From Streptomyces iranensis (lineage in GTDB: Bacteria; Actinomycetota; Actinomycetes; Streptomycetales; Streptomycetaceae), in contig NZ_JAGGLR010000037.1 of assembly GCF_017874715.1 (NCBI RefSeq), positions 1-64,000 of the forward strand: a stretch of 64,000 nucleotides of DNA, in the 5' to 3' direction. The translations under genes and the position numbers were made by a program. Positions 39,669 to 48,201 of this stretch are shown one piece after another. Positions within the stretch are counted from its first letter, which is position 1. Every line of letters begins with the position of its first letter. The notes under the pieces were generated by a model that made no database searches, was not told the origin of the DNA, and saw only the letters and a program-made list of their open reading frames with translations.

Positions 39669-40916
39669 TCAGTCGAAGAGGGAGAGGTCGATGGATTTCG
39701 CCAGGGCCTCGTAGCCTGCGTCGTTGCCGTGGAGGCAGTCGCCCATGTGCAGGTCGCTGCGGATGCGGGTGGGGTCGGCGGGGTCGCGCCAGACGGCGTC
39801 GAAGTCGAGTATGCCGTCGAAGGCACCGCTCGTGCGGATCCAGGAGTTGACCTGCTCGCGCGCCTTGTCGCCCTCGGGTGAGTACATGTCCGTGCCGCCG
39901 TAGGGAGCGATGGTCGCGGCGTAGGCCTTCGCGCCGTGGGCGCGGGCTCGGGCCGCCAGCTGGAGGTGGGCCGCGATGATGTCGTCCACGGTGACGGGGG
40001 CGCCGGGGAACATCGCGAGGAATCCGGCGGTCTCCTCGGTGTGTGGGGCGAAGGAGAAGACGAGGTCGTTGCCCACTGCGATCACTACGTGGCCGAGGCC
40101 CGGCGTGGCGAGGATGTCGCGGTCGAAGCGGGCGAGGGCGGCGGTGCCGATGCCGTCGGCGAGCATGCGGTTGCCGCCGATGCCCTGGTTGACCACGCAG
40201 AGCGGCTGTCCGCCGCGGGCGGAAAGGCGCTCTGCGAGCAGGTCGGTCCAGCGCCGGTCCGCACCGGGAGTGGAGCCGATTCCATCAACGCGGGAGTCAC
40301 CGATGACGGCGATGGCCTTCGTCGGTGTGTCCGGCAGCACTTCCACTGCCGTGATCAGCGCTTGCGCCGGCAAGGGGGCCGCGTTCGTGGGCACGGACGC
40401 GAGTGCGGTCGCGTCACCGGGGATGATCCAGCCGAGCGCATGGAAGGTCCCGTGGCAGGTGCAGGTGTCGACTCGCTCAGGCAGGTAGAGGCTGATCGTC
40501 AGCCGCGACAGCGCGGGGGTCGGCAGATCGATGGGGTCGCTGAGGATCGGCGCGCCCGTCGGCACGGTGGTGGTCAGCTTGCCGCTGAAGGTCACCGCTT
40601 GACCGCTTCCCTCCTGGACCCCGTGGACCCCGCCGTCGGAGTCCGCGATGGCGACACGGGCGGCGCCGACGGTCAGTGGTGCGGTTCCGTACTCGTTGCT
40701 GATGCGGATGCGGATGCGGCGTCCGCCGCCGCTGACGCGGACGACCTGGCGCAGCGTCGCGTTCTCGAAGGGCTCGATGAGGGTGACGGAGTTGTCCGGT
40801 GCCTGCGGCGAGGTGCCCCAGGTGCGAACCCATTCGAACGCGTCCGCGTCCGACTCCTCGGAGTTGTGGGGGGAGTTGTGGGGGGAGTTGTAGGGGGAGT
40901 TGATGGGGGCGGTCAT
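39669..40916 (-). CDS. SGNH/GDSL-family hydrolase
   Basis: A 415-residue protein with an N-terminal beta-rich part and a C-terminal SGNH hydrolase fold. Seen: block I GDSR with the candidate nucleophile Ser208, a GGNR block, a GND block and DCLH with His396, the expected serine esterase catalytic set. The start at 40916 is preferred because GGAGGA lies 8 nt upstream (40925-40930 on the plus strand); the frame stays open to 41354, but that extension is low-complexity and unlike a protein. No signal peptide is visible, so a cytosolic enzyme is inferred. The N-terminus carries repeated Asn-Ser-Pro units encoded by a 12-nt tandem repeat. The substrate is unknown. It is convergent with rapB and lies 181 nt downstream of the monooxygenase on the same strand, so it may share a transcript with it. 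No known rapamycin step needs an esterase. Confidence 0.8.
   Translation of the reverse strand: MTAPINSPYNSPHNSPHNSEESDADAFEWVRTWGTSPQAPDNSVTLIEPFENATLRQVVRVSGGGRRIRIRISNEYGTAPLTVGAARVAIADSDGGVHGVQEGSGQAVTFSGKLTTTVPTGAPILSDPIDLPTPALSRLTISLYLPERVDTCTCHGTFHALGWIIPGDATALASVPTNAAPLPAQALITAVEVLPDTPTKAIAVIGDSRVDGIGSTPGADRRWTDLLAERLSARGGQPLCVVNQGIGGNRMLADGIGTAALARFDRDILATPGLGHVVIAVGNDLVFSFAPHTEETAGFLAMFPGAPVTVDDIIAAHLQLAARARAHGAKAYAATIAPYGGTDMYSPEGDKAREQVNSWIRTSGAFDGILDFDAVWRDPADPTRIRSDLHMGDCLHGNDAGYEALAKSIDLSLFD
40861..40908. repeat. 12-nt tandem repeat, four units
   Basis: Four units related to GAGTTGTGGGGG run head to tail in the 5' end of the SGNH hydrolase gene. The first two are identical; the third and fourth diverge at one or two bases. 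They encode NSPH/NSPY repeats right after the start codon, so copy-number changes would keep the frame. Confidence 0.8.
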
Positions 40917-41097
40917 GGTCGTTGTCCTCCGGTTGTCGGTATCGCGGCCGGTGCTCAGGGCGGCGGTGCTCTTTCGAGTTCGGCTGTCGGCGCTGGCAGC
41001 GGCGGCCAGTGCGAGATTCGCGACGCCGAAGCTGTCGAGCGACTGGGCTGGGGCCTCGTGGCCAGGAGCCCGGTCACCATCAGAACGACGTAGGCGG

Positions 41098-42660
41098 TCA
41101 GGAACCGGCCCGTTGGCCGGGAGCCGGGCAGTCGCTCTGGTTCTCCGGGGTGCCGAACCACTGGGCGGCGGCCTGTTCGAACGCGTCGCGATCGGGGGTG
41201 TGCTCACTCGCCCAGGCCACGACGCCGTCAGGACGGATGAGCAGGGCAGCAAAGCCGAGGTCGTTGCGTACCGGACCGGCTGTGTACCGGATCCGGCCCT
41301 CCCACCCCTTGGCCGCGGCCTGGAGCGCGCGGTCGGTGCTGAAATCGAGCGCAACGCCCTGGCCCTGGTGCAGCAGGTGGCTGAGGTGGGTGCCGTCCTC
41401 GAAGCGGAAGTCCGGGGCGGTCCGGCCGATGAGCGGCTGTTCGCTGCCCAGGGCGTAGCGGTTGAACAGGCCCGATGTCTTGCGGTAGACGTGGGTGGTT
41501 CCGTCGGGGGTGCTCATCAGATCGCGGATCAGCCGGCGCAGCGCGGGGGCGTTGGGGCCCGGCTTCATGGTCGCTACCTGGGCGCGTGACCATTCGAGCA
41601 CCGAGGCGCCGACGGGGTGGCGCTCGCCGGTGTAGGTGTCGAGCAGGCCGTCGGGCGCGGAGCCGTGCACGGTGGCGGCGAGCTTCCAGCCGAGGTTGAC
41701 CGCGTCGCCGATGCCGAGGTTGAGTCCCTGGCCGCCCAGTGGGGAATGGATGTGCGCGGCGTCGCCGGCGAGCAGGACGCGGCCCTTGCGGTAGGTGGTC
41801 GCCTGCATCGCGCGGTCGGTGAAGCTGGAGGCGAGGTGGACCTCGTTCAGCGTCACGTCGGTGCCGGAGACGCGGCGCAGGACCGTCTGGAGGTGGTCGC
41901 GGGTCAGCGGCTGCGAGCGGTCGAAGGTGCCGCCGTCGAAGTCCGTCATGCCCAGGTGCCCTTCGAGGGGCGTGCGCAGGTACATGCCGGTCGGCGTCAG
42001 GTTGAACCCGAGGGGCAGTTGGTCCGGGTCGGCGAAGGTGACCTTGGCGGCATAGCCGGTGAACAGCGGCTCGGTGCCGACGAAGTCGAAGCCCGTGAGC
42101 TCGCGTACCGCGCTGCGCCCGCCGTCACATCCCACCAGCCAGGGCGCCCGGTACGCGCGCCCGCCCGCGGTCACGACCACGGTCGCGTCGTCCTGTGTCA
42201 CGGCCGTGACGGGAGCGCCCCGGACGATCTCCACACCGAGCGCGGCGGCCCGCTCGGACAGCACCTCCCCGACTGCTTCCAGGCTCGTCATAAAGCCCTC
42301 CATCGCCGGGCTGGGCAGCCGGAACGGGAGGGCGGGTGCCTCGATGTTCGCCGCGTCGAGCGTCATGCCCGCGAAATGGCTGAGGTCACGGGGAGCGGGC
42401 GCCTCGATCGCTTCGGGGTCCGCGCCGACCTTCTCCGCGTCGATGCCGGAAGCCTTCGCCACCGCTTCGAGTAGCCCGCGGCGGTAGAACGTCTCAGCCG
42501 AACCGGCGTTCAGGCCCCGTATCCCGAGCGGGAGCGCCGTCAACGGCGAGCTCGGCTCCCGGTCCCGCTCGAGTACCAGGACCGAACAGCCGGACAGGGC
42601 AAGCTCACCGGCGAGGAACAGGCCGACCGGACCGGCCCCCGCGATCAGTACGTCAGGCAT
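41098..42660 (-). CDS. FAD-dependent aromatic-type monooxygenase
   Basis: A 520-residue group A flavoprotein hydroxylase. Seen: the N-terminal GAGPVGLFLAGEL Rossmann motif ending in an acidic ERD, a DG-type motif (GCDGGRSAVR) and the C-terminal GDAAHIHSPLGGQGLNLG FAD-binding block. Family members use NAD(P)H and O2 to hydroxylate aromatic polyketides, phenols or drugs such as rifamycins. The start at 42660 is chosen because it sits directly before the Rossmann motif with a GGAAGG about 10 nt upstream; the frame is open 9 codons further. It lies downstream of the TetR gene with a 54-nt gap, so it is probably co-transcribed and may be the repressor's target. Rapamycin tailoring oxidations are done by P450s, so a role in rapamycin assembly is not expected; detoxification or an unrelated pathway fits better. 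Confidence 0.85.
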   Translation of the reverse strand: MPDVLIAGAGPVGLFLAGELALSGCSVLVLERDREPSSPLTALPLGIRGLNAGSAETFYRRGLLEAVAKASGIDAEKVGADPEAIEAPAPRDLSHFAGMTLDAANIEAPALPFRLPSPAMEGFMTSLEAVGEVLSERAAALGVEIVRGAPVTAVTQDDATVVVTAGGRAYRAPWLVGCDGGRSAVRELTGFDFVGTEPLFTGYAAKVTFADPDQLPLGFNLTPTGMYLRTPLEGHLGMTDFDGGTFDRSQPLTRDHLQTVLRRVSGTDVTLNEVHLASSFTDRAMQATTYRKGRVLLAGDAAHIHSPLGGQGLNLGIGDAVNLGWKLAATVHGSAPDGLLDTYTGERHPVGASVLEWSRAQVATMKPGPNAPALRRLIRDLMSTPDGTTHVYRKTSGLFNRYALGSEQPLIGRTAPDFRFEDGTHLSHLLHQGQGVALDFSTDRALQAAAKGWEGRIRYTAGPVRNDLGFAALLIRPDGVVAWASEHTPDRDAFEQAAAQWFGTPENQSDCPAPGQRAGS

Positions 42661-42714
42661 GAGAGATTTCCCTTCCAGGACGGTCAATTGGCGAACCCGA
42701 CCGGTTTCGGCGGG

Positions 42715-43413
42715 TCAGCGGAGATGGGTGAGGCCGTCGAGGACGATGGCGATGCCGGTAAGGAACTGCTCGCGGTCGTCGTGCTCGCTTACCTGGCCGA
42801 CGATGGCGTGCATGAACGGGTAGTCGTCGGGGTCGAGCCCCTGCCACGCCGCCGCCGCTGCGCCCAGGAACTCGTCGCGGTCCGCGTCGGCCCTGACGCC
42901 TGAGGTGTCCCCGTCGATGTGGGCGTTCTGGCTGACCGCACCGAGGATGTAGTGCACCAGCGCCGAGGTCGCGTCGAACCAGGAGGCTTGCGGCACCCCC
43001 AGGGCGCCCACCTGCCTGCCGATCCGCTCGAAGATCCCCACCGTGACCGGGCCGACCGGATTGCGGATGATCTGGAGGGTCAGCCGTGTGGCGAGCCACT
43101 GGTGTTCGGCGATCGCGTCGAACAGGGCCAGCGCGACGACGCGGATCTCATCCTCGGGCGTGGCCGCACCCCGGGCAGGCTTGGTGGCCAATGCGGCGGT
43201 GATGACGGTTTCCGTCGCCGTATCCAGCAGTTCGTCCCGGTTGCCGACGTGGTAGTAGATCGCCCCGGAGCCAGTGGCCAGGCGCTCAGTCATCGCCCGG
43301 ACGGTCAGCGCGCCCTCGCCGCCGGTATCCAGCAACTCGACGGCGGTATCGATGATCTGCTCCCGGGAGAGCACCTGGTTGCGCCGCTGCGTTCGGCGCG
43401 CTCGTGTTGCCAT
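42715..43413 (-). CDS. TetR-family transcriptional repressor
   Basis: A 232-residue protein with an N-terminal TetR helix-turn-helix (from SREQIIDTAVELLD through GSGAIYYHVGNRDELL) and an all-helical ligand-binding C-terminus with a TetR_C-like hydrophobic pattern. The start at 43413 (MATRARR) is preferred; an ATG six codons upstream is possible, and neither has a clear ribosome binding site. A perfect 17-bp palindrome lies 28 nt upstream, a likely autoregulatory operator. It is placed to control itself and the downstream monooxygenase. A TetR regulator (named rapY in the literature as I recall) acts negatively on rapamycin production; this gene could be it, but sequence alone does not prove that. 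Confidence 0.87.
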   Translation of the reverse strand: MATRARRTQRRNQVLSREQIIDTAVELLDTGGEGALTVRAMTERLATGSGAIYYHVGNRDELLDTATETVITAALATKPARGAATPEDEIRVVALALFDAIAEHQWLATRLTLQIIRNPVGPVTVGIFERIGRQVGALGVPQASWFDATSALVHYILGAVSQNAHIDGDTSGVRADADRDEFLGAAAAAWQGLDPDDYPFMHAIVGQVSEHDDREQFLTGIAIVLDGLTHLR

Positions 43414-43440
43414 GTTTCGATGGTGCCACATTTGGAGTGT

Positions 43441-43457
43441 CGCACCAACTTGGTGCG
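43441..43457. promoter_or_regulatory. Palindromic operator candidate upstream of the TetR gene
   Basis: CGCACCAACTTGGTGCG is a perfect 8+1+8 palindrome. Its core CCAACTTGG recurs at 43463-43471, 18 nt away, and a weaker CCACATTTGG lies on the other side. Symmetric sites next to a TetR gene are usually its own operators; two cores about two helical turns apart suit binding of two dimers. Confidence 0.6.
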
Positions 43458-43497
43458 CCGATCCAACTTGGAGTATCGCTCTCTCGGGAACTGGGGC

Positions 43498-44688
43498 TCA
43501 TGGGAAGCGCAGGGTGAGGATGAGTCCGCCCTCGGTGCCGGGTTGTGCCGTCAGCGTGGCGTGGTGGGCTTTGGCGATCGAGTAGGCGATGGACAGGCCC
43601 AGACCGTGGCCGGTGGTGGCGGTACGGTCCCCGTCCAGGCGGTGGAAGGGCTCGAACAGGTCGGGGAGCTGTTCCGGGGACACGTGGGGGCCCGTATTGG
43701 TCACCGTCACGGTGGGGGTGTCGAGCCGTATGTGGACGTGGCCGCCGGGGTGGTTGTACTGGATGGCATTGCGGATCAGGTTCGTGAGCAGGTGGCGCAG
43801 CAGGACCGGATCACCGGGAACGGCCAGCGGGGTGTCGGCGTCGAGGTCGATGCGCACGCCATTCTTCGTCGCCAGTGGGGTGAGGCCGGCGGACACGAGC
43901 CGGACGACGGCCGCGACGTCCATGGTCTCGGTCTTCTCCAGGCCGCGGTCGCTGCGCGCCAGCAGCAGGAGGCCGTTGATCAGCTGTTCGGCCTCGTGGT
44001 TGGCGGTGAGCAGATCCTCGCGGACCTCTGCGAGTCCCTCGGGGAGGGGGTCGGCGAGGCCGACCTGGAGGCTGGTGCGCTGGACTGTGAGAGGGGTCTT
44101 GAGCTCGTGGGAGGCGTTGGCGACGAAGCGGCGCTGGCTCTCGAAGGACTGCTCGAGCCTGTCGAGCATGGTGTCGAAGGTGTCGGCAAGGCGGTGGAGT
44201 TCGTCGTCCGGGCCGGTGAGCGCGAGACGCTGGTGGAGGCTCTGTTCGCTGATGCGGCGCGCGGTTTCGGTCATGGAGGCGACGGGCCGCAGGGCTCGGC
44301 CGGCGAGCCACCAGCCGAGCACTCCGGCGAGGAGCGCCATGGCGAGGAGGCCGACGGCGGACCAGAGCACCATCTGGCGCAGCGCGGTGTCCTGGACGGC
44401 TTGCACGGTCTGGTCGATCTTCTGGAACATGGCGACGTCGCCCGGGGCTCGCGGCGTGAGATGCGGCCGGGTGGGGTGCACGGGCTCCATGGGCTCCGCA
44501 CGGCCGCTCGACACATTCCCGTACGTGACCGATAGCCCCTGGGCCTGCTGCTGCGTTCCGTGGCGGGCGAGTAGCACCACGAAGGCGAGCAGTGCGATGC
44601 CGGCGATCAGAAAGAGGGCGGAGAAGGCCGCGGTCAGGCGGGCGCGGAAGGGCAGTCCGCTCAGCAGCGCCCATGGGTTCAGTCGCAC
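43498..44688 (-). CDS. Two-component sensor histidine kinase
   Basis: A 396-residue membrane kinase with TM1 at about residues 20-42, a short extracellular loop of about 65 residues, TM2 at about 107-129, a HAMP linker, a HisKA dimerisation helix with phospho-acceptor His194 in NASHELKTPL, and a HATPase_c domain with the N-box NLIRNAIQYN and a late GHGLGL G-box. The start is GTG, overlapping the response regulator stop by 10 nt, so the two are translationally coupled and act as a pair. It stands back to back with an ABC exporter, the usual layout of antibiotic- or envelope-stress-sensing systems. A sensor kinase (rapS) that limits rapamycin production is known at the cluster edge; identity with this one is possible but unproven. 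Confidence 0.9.
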   Translation of the reverse strand: MRLNPWALLSGLPFRARLTAAFSALFLIAGIALLAFVVLLARHGTQQQAQGLSVTYGNVSSGRAEPMEPVHPTRPHLTPRAPGDVAMFQKIDQTVQAVQDTALRQMVLWSAVGLLAMALLAGVLGWWLAGRALRPVASMTETARRISEQSLHQRLALTGPDDELHRLADTFDTMLDRLEQSFESQRRFVANASHELKTPLTVQRTSLQVGLADPLPEGLAEVREDLLTANHEAEQLINGLLLLARSDRGLEKTETMDVAAVVRLVSAGLTPLATKNGVRIDLDADTPLAVPGDPVLLRHLLTNLIRNAIQYNHPGGHVHIRLDTPTVTVTNTGPHVSPEQLPDLFEPFHRLDGDRTATTGHGLGLSIAYSIAKAHHATLTAQPGTEGGLILTLRFP

Positions 44689-45341
44689 AGCCGGTAACCC
44701 TCCCCCTTGTCGGCGAGAATGAGGCCGGGGTCGCCGAGTTTGCCGCGCAGCCGACTGACGGTGGCGCGGACCGCGCTGGTGCGCGGGTCGAGGTGCTCGT
44801 CCCAGACGGTGCGGACGAGTTCGTCGTGCGACACCGGCGCGCCACCGGCCACAAGCAGCAGATGCAGGACCGCGAGCTCCTTCGGGGTCAGCTCCAGCGG
44901 GCGGCCGTCCACGGACACCTCGCGCCGCGTCTCGTCCAGGGTGATGCTCGCGAAGCGCAGCACGGTGGCGGGCGGCTTGGGCGCGCGACGGCTCAACACC
45001 CGCACCCGGGCCACCAGTTCGGTGAAATCGAAGGGTTTCGCCAGGTAGTCGTCGGCGCCGAGGGCCGTGAGGCCGTAGATCCTGTCCGTGAGCTCGCCGG
45101 CCGCGGTCAGCATCAGGATCCGCGGAGGGTCCTGGAGTTCACGCAGCCGTCGGCACACCTCGTCGCCGCTCAGGACCGGCAGATCCCGGTCGAGGATCAG
45201 CACGTCGTAGGCGGTGAGCAGACACATCCGCTCGGCCTCGTCGCCGGCGGCCGCGACGTCGACGGCCATCGCCTGGCGGCGCAGGCCGGTAGCGATGGTG
45301 CGGGCGAGCACACGGTGGTCCTCGGCTACCAGAACTCTCAT
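44679..45341 (-). CDS. OmpR/PhoB-family response regulator
   Basis: A 220-residue regulator. The receiver domain has the acidic pair Glu7/Asp8, phospho-acceptor Asp51 (LILDRDLP) and a conserved Lys in AKPFDF. The winged-helix DNA-binding domain ends in GEGYRL, typical of OmpR-type proteins. It is first in the minus-strand operon ahead of its kinase. The 165-nt divergent spacer to the exporter contains a direct repeat that could be its binding site. It may correspond to rapR of the rapamycin cluster, which I infer only from gene type and location. Confidence 0.9.
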   Translation of the reverse strand: MRVLVAEDHRVLARTIATGLRRQAMAVDVAAAGDEAERMCLLTAYDVLILDRDLPVLSGDEVCRRLRELQDPPRILMLTAAGELTDRIYGLTALGADDYLAKPFDFTELVARVRVLSRRAPKPPATVLRFASITLDETRREVSVDGRPLELTPKELAVLHLLLVAGGAPVSHDELVRTVWDEHLDPRTSAVRATVSRLRGKLGDPGLILADKGEGYRLCD

Positions 45342-45447
45342 GACCCCATCAAATCAAGATCACGATTGCAGCCGGATAAGGACGCGGCGGCCCGCGAACC
45401 GGCCAGGGTCGTGCGGCGCCGGTCGCGGGGCACAGCGCAAGCAGGCC

Positions 45448-45478
45448 CTTATGCCGCTGTAACACGCTTATCCCGCTG
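45448..45478 (+). promoter_or_regulatory. Direct repeat in the exporter promoter region
   Basis: CTTATGCCGCTG (45448-45459) and CTTATCCCGCTG (45467-45478) differ at one base and start 19 nt apart. OmpR-family regulators bind tandem direct repeats about two helical turns apart, and the site lies between the regulator gene and the exporter it probably controls, 28 nt upstream of the exporter start codon. Confidence 0.5.
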
Positions 45479-45506
45479 CAAACAGCGAGCTGCTTCTGTC
45501 TTCAGC

Positions 45507-46781
45507 ATGAACTTCGTCAAGCGCGCCGGGATGAGCCTGGGTGCCAGAAAGTCCAAGAGCGCCGTGTTGCTGGCGATCTTCGTCGTCATCTGCACCCTGC
45601 TTCTCGGTGGCTTTCTGCTGCAGGCCGCCGCGGCCCGCCAGGAAGCCGGCGCGCAGCGCACCATCGGCGTCGACGCCACCGTCGAGAAGAAGGGCCTCAC
45701 CGCGGTCCTCGCGGACCGGCTCGGCGCCTCGGATCTGGTGTACCGCTACAACCCGGAGCTTCCGGTGCGGGCCGGGGCGCGTGGCTTCACGCCGCTGACG
45801 TCGGATGCGCCGAAGCCGGGCGCTGCCGGTGCCGGGAAGAAGGAGCGGGGCCCGCTGGCCGTGGACGGCGTCCGTGACTCGGGCATGCTGCTGCCCTTCT
45901 CGTACGGCTCGACGAAGATCACGGCAGGGCGCGGCATCACCCCCGAGGACGCGGGCCGCAAGGTTGCGGTGATCGAGCGGCGCCTGGCCGACAAGAACCA
46001 CCTCAAGGTGGGCGACACGATCCATGTGCGGTCGGCGGACGACAGGGAAACCGTTCCGCTGAAGGTGGTCGGCGTCTTCCGGAACCCCACGCAGGATCCA
46101 ATGCGGTGGACGGCACCGCACAAACTGCCCGGCAACGCGCTGTACGTGCCGATGAGCACGGCGCAGAAGCTCGGTGCCGGCACCGCGTCGGTCAGCGAGG
46201 CGGTGTACAAGATCGGCTCGCCGGAGCAGGCCGAGCGGCTGCACGCCGAGGCCGAGCATCTCCTGGGCAGGGACAGCCTCGACTTCCGCGTCAACGACAA
46301 GGCGTACCAGGACCAGGTCCGCCCGATCCAGCGGGTCGGCACGTTCGCGGGACTGATCGTCTGGGTGATCGCCCTGGCCGGGACGCTGATCCTCGGCCTC
46401 ATCGTGACGCTGCAGATCCGCGAGCGGCGCACCGAGCTCGGGGTGCTCCTCGCGATGGGCGAGAGGAAGTGGAAGCTCATCGGCCAGCACGCTGTGGAGG
46501 TGGCGGCCGTGGCCCTGCCGGCCATCGCGCTCGCCGCGCTGGCCGGTTCACTCGCCGGACAGTCCGCGGGAGACGCCCTCCTCGGCCGGCAGGACGACAA
46601 GCAGGCCGCGGCGGCCGGTGCGCCCGATGCCGAGATCGCGCCGCCGACCGTACAAGTCGAGCCCGCCACCGTCGGCAAGGTCGCCGGCATCGGGCTCGGC
46701 ATCTCCCTGGTCTCCACCGTCCTCCCGGGCATCGGAATCCTGCGCCTGCACCCCCGCTCCATCCTCACCGACACCGAATAG
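45507..46781 (+). CDS. FtsX/MacB-type ABC transporter permease (first of two)
   Basis: A 424-residue membrane protein. TM1 lies at about residues 18-40, followed by a large extracytoplasmic domain of about 240 residues, then three C-terminal TM helices (starting near VGTFAGLIVWV, VEVAAVALPA and VGKVAGIGLG), the FtsX-like permease topology. The start is the ATG at 45507 because the protein opens MNFVKRAG, as does its neighbour; the open frame upstream crosses the divergent regulator gene and is not real. No clear ribosome binding site precedes it. It forms an ABC exporter with the next two genes, probably induced by the adjacent two-component system. The substrate is unknown; a peptide, lipid or the local antibiotic are possibilities. 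Confidence 0.85.
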   Translation: MNFVKRAGMSLGARKSKSAVLLAIFVVICTLLLGGFLLQAAAARQEAGAQRTIGVDATVEKKGLTAVLADRLGASDLVYRYNPELPVRAGARGFTPLTSDAPKPGAAGAGKKERGPLAVDGVRDSGMLLPFSYGSTKITAGRGITPEDAGRKVAVIERRLADKNHLKVGDTIHVRSADDRETVPLKVVGVFRNPTQDPMRWTAPHKLPGNALYVPMSTAQKLGAGTASVSEAVYKIGSPEQAERLHAEAEHLLGRDSLDFRVNDKAYQDQVRPIQRVGTFAGLIVWVIALAGTLILGLIVTLQIRERRTELGVLLAMGERKWKLIGQHAVEVAAVALPAIALAALAGSLAGQSAGDALLGRQDDKQAAAAGAPDAEIAPPTVQVEPATVGKVAGIGLGISLVSTVLPGIGILRLHPRSILTDTE

Positions 46782-46815
46782 CCGCTCACCGGCACGGACT
46801 GAGAAAGCCGATCCC

Positions 46816-48195
46816 ATGAACTTCGTCAAACGCGCGGGATTCAGCCTGTGGTCCCGCAAGGGCCGCACCCTGATCACCCTCGCCACCTTCCTCGTCATCT
46901 CCGTGATGGTGCTGGCCGGTGTCCTGATCAACGACGCCACGGCCCAGGCCGAGCAGGACGCCAAGCGCTCCGTCGGCGCCGAGGTCAACCTCGAGGCGGA
47001 TTTGAGCCAGTTGGGCGGCGGGAGCGAGCTGAGGGCTCCGCGCATCGACACCGCGACTGTCGACAAGGCCGGGGCTCTGCCCCAGGTGCGGAAGTACACC
47101 TACTCGATGTGGGACCGCGTCCTCCTCAAGGGCGGCGCCGAACTGGTCGACGGTGGGCCGAAGGACCCCATGGGCCCCGGCGGCACCGTGGGCATGGGCG
47201 TTCTCGACACCTCGCTGCTGCCGGACTTCCGCAGCGGCAAGTTCACGCTCCTGTCCGGTGAGCACCTCACCGCCGCCGACAAGGACAAGAAGCGAGTCCT
47301 GATCGAGGAACGGCTCGCCAAGAAGAACAAGCTCAATGTCGGCGACACGATCACCCTGACCGGCAACGACGAGAAGGCCACGGCCGACTTCACCGTAGCC
47401 GCCGTCTACCGCGACCCGAGCCCTGTCACCGAACCGGACGGCGAGTACGGCATTAGTCCGGCCAACATGCTGTACGGCACGGTGGGCGGCCTCTCCGCGC
47501 TCAGCTCCGAGCGGAACGGGCCGCTCGAGGCAGGCAGGGCGACCTTCCTCCTCCAGGACGCCGACATGCAGGGCGCGTTCAAGGACGAGGTCAAAAAGGT
47601 CGCGGGCTCGGCGCTCGACGGTTTCAAGCTGGATGCCAACGACAAGGCCATCCGGCAGATGACCGGCCCGCTCAAGTCCATCAGCACCACCGCCACCCTG
47701 GCCATGTGGCTGATGGCCCTCGCCGGCGCGGCCGTTCTGACCCTACTGGTCAACCTCGCCGTCAAGCAGCGCCGCAAGGAGTACGGCGTCCTGCTGGCCA
47801 TGGGTGAGAAGAAGAGCAAGCTGATCGCCCAACAGGCCCTGGAGATCGTGGTCGTCGCCGCCCTCGCCATCGGCCTGAGCTCCCTGTTTGCCCCGCAGCT
47901 GACCCAGAGCGCCGGGCAGGCCCTGCTCGGCAAGGAAGCCACCAGCGCCCAGCACAAGATCGACTCCTGGCAGGACCCGCCGTCCGGCAGTACCGGCCTC
48001 GGTGAGGGCATCGACCCGAACGACAAGCCCGTCGAGGACGCCGACCCCATCGACAAGATCACCGTACGACTCGATCCGGCGGACCTCGCCACCCTCGGCG
48101 CCATCGGCCTCGGCATCGGCCTGCTCGCCACCGCCATCCCGGCCGGTGCCGTGCTGCGGCTGAACCCCCGCACCATCCTCACGAAGGGCAAGTGA
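46816..48195 (+). CDS. FtsX/MacB-type ABC transporter permease (second of two)
   Basis: A 459-residue paralogue of the preceding permease: same MNFVKRAG opening, TM1 at about 19-41, a large extracytoplasmic domain, a cluster of three C-terminal TM helices and the cytosolic YGVLLAMGEKK motif typical of FtsX-type subunits. The start at 46816 follows AGAAAG about 7 nt upstream. The gap to the previous gene is 34 nt and to the ATPase gene 6 nt, so this is one operon. The two permeases probably make a heterodimer. An acidic, Pro-rich insert between the last two TM segments (around DDKPVEDADP) is longer than in its partner. Confidence 0.87.
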   Translation: MNFVKRAGFSLWSRKGRTLITLATFLVISVMVLAGVLINDATAQAEQDAKRSVGAEVNLEADLSQLGGGSELRAPRIDTATVDKAGALPQVRKYTYSMWDRVLLKGGAELVDGGPKDPMGPGGTVGMGVLDTSLLPDFRSGKFTLLSGEHLTAADKDKKRVLIEERLAKKNKLNVGDTITLTGNDEKATADFTVAAVYRDPSPVTEPDGEYGISPANMLYGTVGGLSALSSERNGPLEAGRATFLLQDADMQGAFKDEVKKVAGSALDGFKLDANDKAIRQMTGPLKSISTTATLAMWLMALAGAAVLTLLVNLAVKQRRKEYGVLLAMGEKKSKLIAQQALEIVVVAALAIGLSSLFAPQLTQSAGQALLGKEATSAQHKIDSWQDPPSGSTGLGEGIDPNDKPVEDADPIDKITVRLDPADLATLGAIGLGIGLLATAIPAGAVLRLNPRTILTKGK

Positions 48196-48201
48196 CCCGC
48201 C

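Noticed and set aside
39936..41093. Plus-strand frame of 385 codons opposite the SGNH hydrolase
   Set aside because: The minus-strand frame has clear SGNH catalytic motifs and a ribosome binding site; the plus-strand product is low-complexity Gly/Asp/Val/Arg.
40955..41161. Short minus-strand frame with a hydrophobic stretch (FLTAYVVLMVTGLLA) after the monooxygenase
   Set aside because: It could be a remnant of a membrane protein, but it is one segment only, overlaps the monooxygenase end and has no start signal; too weak to annotate.
42919..44535. Plus-strand frame of 538 codons opposite the TetR and kinase genes
   Set aside because: It spans the TetR gene, the operator region and the kinase gene. 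It has no recognisable domain, while the minus strand encodes well-formed HTH and HisKA/HATPase domains.
44592..45506. N-terminal extension of the first permease, open across the divergent response regulator
   Set aside because: The paralogous second permease starts with the same MNFVKRAG found at 45507, and the extension overlaps a convincing regulator gene on the other strand.
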